Below are positions 56,430 to 64,000 of a stretch of 64,000 nucleotides of DNA, piece after piece. The position numbers and the translations under genes are program-made. Numbering within the stretch: the stretch's first letter is position 1; every line of letters starts with the position of its first letter. Origin of the DNA: Chloranthus sessilifolius (lineage: Eukaryota; Streptophyta; Magnoliopsida; Chloranthales; Chloranthaceae); assembly GCA_021018995.1 (NCBI GenBank), contig CM037586.1, positions 21,814,394 to 21,878,393 of the forward strand. Reading direction: 5' to 3'. The notes beneath the pieces are model-generated. The model worked only from the letters and a program-made list of their open reading frames with translations, was not told where the DNA came from and did no database searches.

Positions 56430-57906
56430 AAATTCTCATGGCTTCAACTGTTGAAATGTGGTATGCTGACAGTGGCGTAAACAACCATATTACCAATGAT
56501 CTCTCCAATCTTTCTTTCCACAATGCATATCAAGGTGAAGACAAGGTTGCAGTGGGCAATGGTAAGTTCTTAAACATTCATAACACTGGTATTTCCTCTC
56601 TCTCAACACCTACCAAATCTCTAACTTTGCTACATGTCCATGTACTTGGCATGTCTCACAATCTTTTATCACTACCAAAGTTAACCAAAGATAACAACTG
56701 CCTCATTGTTTTTTACTCCAATGGCTTTACTGTCCAGGACAAAGCAACCAATCAGACCATCTACAAGGGCCAATGTAAGCAAGGCTTATCCCTTCATCAA
56801 CACAAACAACAAAAGCACTCAATCTAAATCTCTTCACTACACTAAGTCCTCTGCTTCCATTTTGCATCACAAGTTGGGACATCCATCACCAAATATCTTT
56901 ATTATTCTTGTTCAAAAATACAATGCGCCTACCTCTCCACCAAGCAATTTTTTATGTGAACATTGTAATATAGGAAAAAGTCATCGGCTTCCCTTTTCAA
57001 TTTCTACTACCATTGTAATTAGTCCCTTAGAAATAATACATGCTGATGTATGGGGTCCTTCTCCAATTTCATCCTTTCGTGTATCTAGATATTATCACTT
57101 GCTTGTTGATGATTTTTCCCAATTCTCTTGGATATATCTTATGCACACAAAAAATTAAGTTCTTTCAAAGTTTTCGGATTTTAAGGCTCTTGTTGAGAAT
57201 CAATTGTCTCACACCATAAAAAAATTTCGTACTGATAATGGTGGTGAGTTTACTAGCAATGCCATGGCCCATTTCTTAACCAACATGGTATACTCCATTA
57301 ACGCATATGTCCTCACACACCCAAACAAAACGGTGTTGCTAAGTGCAAGCATTGTCATCTCATTGAAACAACTGTCACATTGCTTCATCAAGCATCTTTA
57401 CCCAAACAATATTGGTAAGATGCATTGCTTACCGTTGTTTTTACCACAAATCGTTTACCTAGTAGTGTGCTGAAGTTTAGAACACCCTATGAAATGCTCT
57501 TTAAATGTGCTCTTGACTTTACAATCTTAAAGTCCTTTGGATGTTGCTGCTTTCCATGGCTAAGACCATATTCAAATGATAAACTGTCTCCACGGTCAAG
57601 ATCCAAGGGATACAGATGTCTTCATGTTTAAAGCAATAAGGTCTATACATCTAGACATGTCAAGTTTGTGGATAGCTTTCCTCTAGCAACAAATGCAACA
57701 ATTGAAGACTTCTCATCTACTCCAAAAACTGACACAACATTACCCTACCTGCAAATTCATTTTCCCACCCATTTACCTACAGCTATATTGCATCCTACAC
57801 TTACTCCTACCCCTGAACCTACACCCACTACTACCCCTGCATCTATACCTACACCTAGCCCTATAACTACACCCAATACTACATTCCAAACAACGCCCGC
57901 CTCTAT
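56430..57906 (+). pseudogene. Copia pol: protease, pre-integrase, integrase (truncated)
   Basis: WYADSGVNNHITND (about 56460) is the protease D-S-G with the usual following histidine. LHHKLGHPSPNI and CEHCNIGKSHRLPF are the pre-integrase zinc region. HADVWGPSPISSF and FRTDNGGEFTSN contain integrase aspartates. A later block is RTPYEMLFKCALDF. Gag is nearly absent, and frames change at about 56820, 57158 and 57470. The element stops at 57906 where a gypsy LTR begins, so RT and RNase H are not in the window. Confidence 0.85.
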
Positions 57907-58397
57907 TGTGATAGCCCGGATTTTCCCAACCTAAAATTTTGAGACATTTTTTTTTTCTAAACTTATACCAAATGGGAAAACTCGGACTGCCAGATCGTAG
58001 ATCACAATCTGATACAAAATATTCAGCACATCCATATACATACGGAAATCAAAGCAAAGTTATATAAGTCATGAAAAAAAAACTCTAGTTCTAATATCTG
58101 ATATATACAGAACTAAACAAACACCAGTGATGACCAACCATCACTAACAGTAGTGTACCATGCATGTATAATAGCATGAAGGTACCAAGCCCGAAGTTAC
58201 CAATGTCCACGATGCACTAAATCTATGATCTCGAAATAGAGTACAAATCCTTATGCGAAAGCTCTTCTTCAAGTATGTAATTTAGGCCTCCCTCAAACCT
58301 ACACCTGTGACGTATAGTCGGGGTGAGCTAACATCTAAGCTCAATGGAGAAAATTAATACCAATATACATCTCATCACATGCATAGATTCAAAGACA

Positions 58398-58720
58398 AGA
58401 TCAAAACATTTTCTTATCAAAACTAAAACTGATTTCAAAGGCATTTCTTATTAAAACTAAAACTGAGTTCAAAGCCATTTTCTTATCAAAACTGAAACTG
58501 AGTTCAAAGACATTTTCTTAACAAAATCGAAACCGATTTCAAAGGTAAACTGATTTCGAAGACATTTTCTTATCAAAGCCGAAACTGATTTCAAAGACAT
58601 TTTCTTAACAAAGTTGAAACTGATTTCAAAGATATTTTCTTAACAAAATCGAAACTAATTTCAAAAGCAAACTAATTTTGAAGACATTTTCTCATCAAAG
58701 CCGAAACTGATTTCTTATCA
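58398..58720. repeat. Minisatellite 1 (about 37-base unit)
   Basis: About eight units of the type gatttcaaagacattttctta followed by tcaaaactgaaact, with variant bases. Confidence 0.85.
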
Positions 58721-58754
58721 AAAGCATATATTTTCACACCTCATATATTTGTTA

Positions 58755-58990
58755 CGTTGCTTACGCATTTACACATTCACTTACATATCTTATATATTCT
58801 TACGTGGCTTACTCACATGTCTTAAACACTCTTACTTGACTTACTTACATGTCTTACACATTTTTACTTTTCTTACATACATGTCTTACACATTCTTACT
58901 TGGTTTACTTACATGTCTTACACAATCCTTACTTAGCTTACTTACAAGTCTTACATATTCTTACTTAGCTTACTTATATGTTTCACATTT
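58755..58990. repeat. Minisatellite 2 (about 36-base unit)
   Basis: About six units of the type cttacttacatgtcttacac plus attcttacttggc. Starts directly after minisatellite 1. Confidence 0.85.
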
Positions 58991-59009
58991 TCTTACTTAA
59001 CTTACATAA

Positions 59010-59382
59010 TTCGATTCACGGCTATCCCGCCGTGACGATTCGATTCACAGAGACAGCCATGCCAGTTCGATTCACACTCACTTGCATAGCTTACACATTA
59101 TCACATAGTTTACACAGTTCGATTCACGGATATCCCACCATACCGGTTCATTCACGGAGACTGCTGTGCCAGTTCGATTTACGGAGACTGCCGTACCAGT
59201 TCGATTCACGGTTAGCCGCCATGCCTGTTTGATTCACGGATATGCCGCCGTGCCGGTTCGATTCATGGGTTTAATCGCCATGCCGGTTCGATTCACGGTT
59301 AGCCGCTGTGCCGGTTCGATTCATGGGTTTAACCGCCATGTTGGTTCGATTCATGATTAGCCGCCGTGCCGGTTCGATTCCA
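59010..59382. repeat. Minisatellite 3 (about 28-30-base unit)
   Basis: Ten or more units of the type ccgccgtgccggttcgattc plus acggttag. Single copies of the same motif (gccgccgtaccg..cacggata) occur in the other family LTRs (about 7200, 19600, 28960), so this is a local expansion of a family motif. Confidence 0.85.
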
Positions 59383-59620
59383 CCTTAGCGGCCCACAAGG
59401 TACCATATAATTTGCCCATAGCGGTTCACACATGCACATATAATCCGTCCATAGCGATCCACATTTTACTTATAATCTGCACATAGCGGTCCATAGTATT
59501 CTTGCAATCTGCCCATAGCTGCCCACATTGTACTTCTAATCTGCCCATAGCGGTTCACATTTTACTTATAATCCACCCATTGGGTCCACAGTATTCTTGC
59601 AATCCGTCCATAGCAGTCCA
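59383..59620. repeat. Minisatellite 4 (about 38-base unit)
   Basis: Six units of the type tctgcccatagcggttcaca plus ttttacttataa, alternating with gtattcttgcaa. Confidence 0.85.
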
Positions 59621-61998
59621 CTTAAATTTACTTAACTTATAGTTTGATTAGGATTCAAATTTATGTACATATTCGATTTGGATTCAATTTAAAGTTTACA
59701 TTTGCTTCACATTTAACTTCTGGTTTCGATTCAAAACTTGCAAAACTCACACACACGATGTTCAAAAATGAAATTCTTTACCTGATCTATGAAGGCTAAA
59801 ATACGATGTTCAAAATGAAAATCATTACTTGATTTGACATTTCAATAAATGCCCGAAACAAACCAATGTGTCAAAGATTCGATAATTAAAGCTTTTGAGT
59901 ATTGCAAACATAGAAAATATTCAATCACATAATAACTTTCAGAAATCTAAGATTTCCATGGCAAAGAATTGAAATACTAATTCATGTTCAAATCAAAACG
60001 TATCACATTCCATTCGATCATATCAAGCATCTATGAATTTAAATAAAAAATACAATTGCGTATAAAATTTTTCCTATCTTAGCAACGAAGTTGCGCGAAA
60101 CCAAGTTAAGCCCTATCAATGGATTCCCGCTCTCAATCTATATCACAAACATATGATGATGTATCAAAGATCAACACCAATCACTAATAACTTAGACCTA
60201 TTTAAGTATTTTTCCAAAATCGAGGCTGAAATGGGCAAATTCGCGCTAACTTAGAAATTGATATAAATTCTACCTAAATTTTGACCTTTAAAACTTTAGA
60301 TTCACAAAATGATTAAAACATAAAAGTTGTAGGTCATGTTGTCGTCTTTATGGTGCCTAAGGAATCACATCAATCCAAGTTTGGAGTAAATAGTTATCGC
60401 TAAAATATAAAAGCTGTGTCGGCACTTCAGTCAAAATGTGCTAACTCGAAACTTGACCCAACTTCTCACTCAATTTTGACCCTTAAATTTTTTTTTATTT
60501 AAGAGTTAGTTAATTATAACTATTTTAGAGCTCGTTGTCTTCTTTCCAACGCCTCAAGAATCATAAGATTTCGAGTTCGGGAAAGAAAGTTACGGATAAA
60601 ATACCAAAGTAGTGTCGGCAAGCTCTGTCAAATTCGATCGATTGAATTTTATTTCGATTGATCGAATTTCAATTTGATTGATCGAAATTTTAGAAAAATC
60701 GCATTTCATCATCTCCTTTCAATTCTGATCGATCAAAAATTAATAGATTTCACCATTCTTGATGGTTTATGTTTCAAAACCCATTTTCTTTTAAATCTTA
60801 ACTCATTTCTTCCCATTTCTTCACCCGTAAATATAAATCAAACTAACTCAACTATAAATCATAATTTAATACAATTTTCATATCTTAAATTGATCAATTT
60901 TTCGATCCACGAGCTCACGCCCAAGCTAGGGTTTCGGAGTGAATTTCGTCGATCTCTCCGGCGTTTGAATTGAAACGAAGCCTACGATGGTGCTCCGCTC
61001 CAACTCCCACTACACTTCACTCTTCCTATCACGTATATTGCGATCACAACGGTTGGCTCTCTCTCTCTCTCTCTCTATTTTCAACACATACACTCAAATC
61101 TCTAAAAATCTCATCGACATTGGAATCCAATGGCTTCTTGCGGCACATACACTAACATGAGGTTAATACCTTAAAGTCCAACGGATCGATCGGCGCTTCG
61201 GACGCCCATGATCGATCTCTTCAAGCTCCTTCTCTCTCTAGAAACCCAAGAAAACCCAAATTTGCAAACAGTTGTAGCTTCCCAAGGAAGCTTTTAACTT
61301 TATATAAAAAGGGAGCAGTTTCCCCCATTAAACACAAACACCTTTGTGAGTGTTAGCTCCTATCCAATTAACCTAGTCTCCGTGCGAAACGGATACACCT
61401 AAGTAAGGTGTTATTTATTATATAAACAATCATTTGGTTCGGTGTGGGGCATGCACACCCAAACCACCTATCAATCGGACCCGGCGTTAAGCCAATACAC
61501 ACCACCACAGTGTATGAACTTGATCCTAAAAATCTCACACGAGCTCAAAAGGACCTAAAACTATCCCGTTTGAAAAATCCAAATGGTGACATATTTCTTA
61601 ACCGACATGCACCCAATCAAGACCTATAGTTAGCTCGAATAATCGACCCAATCAGTTGACCCAACTAGTCAGCCAAATATAGTTGGCCCAATTAGTCCAA
61701 TAAGTTGTTTAATCATTAATAAACTTTCATTCCCTCTCTAGAACCAAAATCATAAGAGAAATAAATTATCTTGCCTTTATTTTCATTTATAACCAACCTA
61801 AACTTAGGTGTTAAGCCAATACACCGTAGCTAGGTGTATACAATTCATCTAAAGGTCCACACGTAAATTTAAACCAATCTTTTTCACTTAAGACTTAACC
61901 CAATTAACTTAATTATTTTCACAATATCGAGTACGTGACCAGTCGGGCATGCACATCGAGGTGTATTGTTCAAAGGTCGAATTTTTCAGGATGCTACA

Positions 61999-62496
61999 TT
62001 CTTCCCACCTTAAAGAATTTTCGTCTTCAAAAATTGGCGGATTCCTAGTTGAAGAGGTATGAATACTTATTAGTCTTAAACAAGAGTAATCTTACTCTCC
62101 CTAAGAGTCAATGATTCAATGTCAACGCAATTAGTTAGGGTTATTATATTCTCCCCTCCTTGAAGGAATTTTCGTCATCGAACATTCAGTACATAGCGTT
62201 CGCTTTCATGACATAGCATCTATGCTAAAACAGAGTTGCACCGCCCAAGAAAACACCTAATAAGGTTGAATGTCTCTATATTAAGAGAACCCAAACCTTT
62301 AACTGAATTTAAAATTTAATAATTTATTCAAAACTAACACGAGCGAATATACTATGATGCACTAGGGCTGCTGGATATTCCTCATACAAAACGCACACCG
62401 GAAACATTCATCCATAACTTACAACCATTAAAATATGACTACCACAATCATAATCACAATTATCCATATAGTGGATTAGACCATTCCATAACACTC
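61999..62496 (-). other. 3' interior of a gypsy element, two polypurine-like blocks
   Basis: ttcttcccaccttaaagaat at 61999 and ttctcccctccttgaaggaa at about 62150 are both followed by ttttcgtc, the family signature. The second is preceded by ggttattata, which could be a worn LTR border. No gene recognised. Confidence 0.5.
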
Positions 62497-64000
62497 TGTC
62501 ACGACCCAGAATCCTTACCCGACCTCAAGGGCCTAGAATTCTGTGTTATGACACCACACACTTGTTAAGGCGATAAGCGGACATACACATAATTCTTATA
62601 TCGATTTAGCATATGTATTAAGGCATTTAATAGTATCATTTAAAAATAAATGATTCAAGAAAACAACAATGAAAAACGTAGATTATGTTAATTAAGTGAT
62701 AAATCCTAACCATGCATCTATAATCGAAAGCAAGCAGAGGTTTTACGTAGAATAAAACAGTCCCAACGCAAACCCAAAATTGGTGCTGAAAAATAAAAGT
62801 ATCTAATAACAAATCTCCCCTGAAAATAATAAAACTATGACTAAAGAATCTCTCAATGCTCAAAGTAGTCCGCCGGATCTATTCCCTCGTCCAGATGGTA
62901 GCCGACGTCTTCACTCTCATGAGCCGCATCAGGAACAAGAGCATCCCTATCCTCAATGATGGAAAAATCAGAGTTCTCACCTGCAACTGTTAGTTTTGGG
63001 GAGGGGGTGAGTTTACTCAGTCACGTAAACTCAGCAGGTTGCACAATCGATCCACCATAAAATATCCAGGTGATCGTGTGTGGAATCGCTTGAGTTGCGG
63101 TACATTTTGAAATAAACCAAACAGCTATAAATGATTATAAAAATATCTAAGATCTCATATCTATCATAACCAAACTGAAAAATATAGCATAAAAAGAAAA
63201 GAAGTAACATAAAATAAAAAGACCTGACATAACATGAAATGAATATGATGCATCAAGTTCTGATCTCCTTTTGTGTCTGCTTTGTCGACTTTTCCTATGT
63301 GGCATATCTTAAAACTTAATATTGCTCCATACGCCTACACAACGTACTTCACATCTTACTTAATTTTCAGATATCGACTGTGCGGGGCATGCCGAGCCTA
63401 TCACGCGAGGTCCACGTGTAGATAACCACCTAACCTCCATATCATATCGTATACCACCATCCAGCCCGATGAGGTTGCATGCATTTAAATCAGTGTCCCC
63501 TTACATTCGGGATACTGTCGTATCGTATTGTCCTTAAGACTCGTCTTGGCTGCAGACGTTAGATCTTGCGGTGGCACGCAAGACATGGCACGTGTAGAAA
63601 TTTAGTTCGTATTTTGCTGGCCTTCACAACGTAACTTATCCGTATTCGTATCTTACCTTATCTTACATATAATTCCTTATCGTTTGCTTAAAACTTAATT
63701 TGAAGTGAGCCACGGTGCGATAAAATTCACAAAATTACACTTTCCAAGGGATGTACTTCGTGTGGCAGCCCATACTCCCATAGAGGTGTTGCATCCGTAC
63801 ATGGATGCCTACATTCCAAGTTCCACGTGACCGTGACGGGAACCCCACCATGACGAAGGCTTAAAAGTCGTGTGACATAGCTTGTTTCTTTTTAATTGTG
63901 CGTATGCCCTATCGTGATTTTTCTATGTGGTGCATGCCATATGATGAAAGGACTAACTTGGTCAAAAGAAACTATTTCATACACCTTACATACTTATAAA
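62497..64000 (-). repeat. Another gypsy LTR, incomplete at window end
   Basis: Starts tgtcacgacccagaatcctt, a form common for minus-oriented gypsy LTRs, and runs to the end of the window. It holds an acidic frame (62853-62980), an acceptor with ctaac branch-point-like sequence, and a hairpin with an 8-base stem (63009-63032) in the same order as in the A/B family, though the DNA is different. Confidence 0.6.
62853..62980 (-). CDS. Acidic mini-exon in the diverged LTR
   Basis: On minus: cccctccccaaaactaac, then agttgcag/gt. The frame keeps the same phase as in the A/B LTRs and is open for about 42 codons (NSDFSIIEDRDALVPDA, then HLDEGIDPADYFEH) to a TGA. Acidic throughout, ending near aromatic residues, like the EFF-stop peptides. 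A product is unproven. Confidence 0.4.

Larger units (their letters stand above)
57907..61998 (-). repeat. 4.1 kb gypsy LTR with minisatellites (3' LTR, minus)
   Basis: Starts tgtgatagcccggattttcc and ends tttttcaggatgctaca on plus. Directly right of it lies ttcttcccaccttaaagaat, a polypurine tract on minus, so this is the 3' LTR of an element whose body is to the right. It contains the family box (hairpin gagctaacatctaagctc, 58325-58342, and ctgtgacgtatagtc), four minisatellites (58398-59620), a few TTCGATCGATTGAA palindromes (about 60630-60695) and a (CT)n run at about 61052-61076. Its insertion interrupts the Copia element. Confidence 0.75.

Noticed and set aside
58749-59360. Open frames of 60-85 codons over the minisatellites
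   Set aside because: Frames stay open only because the repeat units lack stops; composition is repeat-driven.
58398-59620. Regular repeats as a possible CRISPR array
   Set aside because: Tandem minisatellites without unique spacers in plant DNA.
60970-61155. Short frame with a Ser-Leu run near 61050
   Set aside because: Caused by (CT)n; no homology recognised.

Overview
This window is nuclear DNA of a flowering plant with a large, repeat-rich genome. There is no complete functional host gene in it. Almost everything is LTR retrotransposons nested in one another, DNA-transposon remnants and intron-containing fragments of plant genes (Rab-E GTPase, VPS13, UPL-type HECT ligase, glutamate synthase, a ZFYVE26-like protein, an ELMO protein, ribonucleotide reductase large subunit, a TM9SF protein). 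No rRNA, convincing tRNA or CRISPR array was seen.

Region 1 (1132-34288) is one four-level nest, solved from target-site duplications (TSDs). Element C (LTRs 1132-1630 and 33836-34288, TSD AGATA/AGATT) is an old non-autonomous LTR element whose leader carries a Rab-GTPase first exon. Into its interior went two solo LTRs (2478-5069, TSD TTAAA; 6316-8629, TSD CTTAT) and element A (9482-33396, TSD TTGAT). A is a Ty3/gypsy chromovirus with 2.43 kb LTRs, gag, pol with chromodomain, and a third ORF. Element B (18727-30247, minus strand, TSD TGAGC/TTAGC) is the same family and landed inside the third ORF of A. Both copies have stops and frameshifts.

The most unusual signals are in this family. (i) Every LTR examined has a small hairpin, a pyrimidine tract with an AG acceptor, and a short acidic reading frame that usually ends in a stop after ...EFF. 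It persists in diverged LTRs, and the hairpin shows compensatory changes. (ii) Third ORFs in A and B lie behind arrays of the palindrome CGCTCGAGCG and a TATA box, which suggests a separate transcription unit.

Region 2 (34289-52800) is a gene-fragment graveyard. VPS13 and UPL fragments sit left of a CACTA-type right end (to 40066). A second CACTA-like left end at 40561 opens a stretch to about 52.8 kb holding pieces of at least five unrelated genes on both strands with introns and many intact splice sites. This is what a Pack-type (gene-capturing) transposon looks like, although its right terminus is not resolved. MITEs and a long inverted repeat are scattered through it.

Region 3 (52800-64000) holds a decayed gypsy element with an Asp-tRNA-type primer site, a Copia element (LTR 55915-56274) cut at 57906 by a 4.1 kb gypsy LTR full of minisatellites, and the start of a further gypsy LTR from 62497 that runs off the window.
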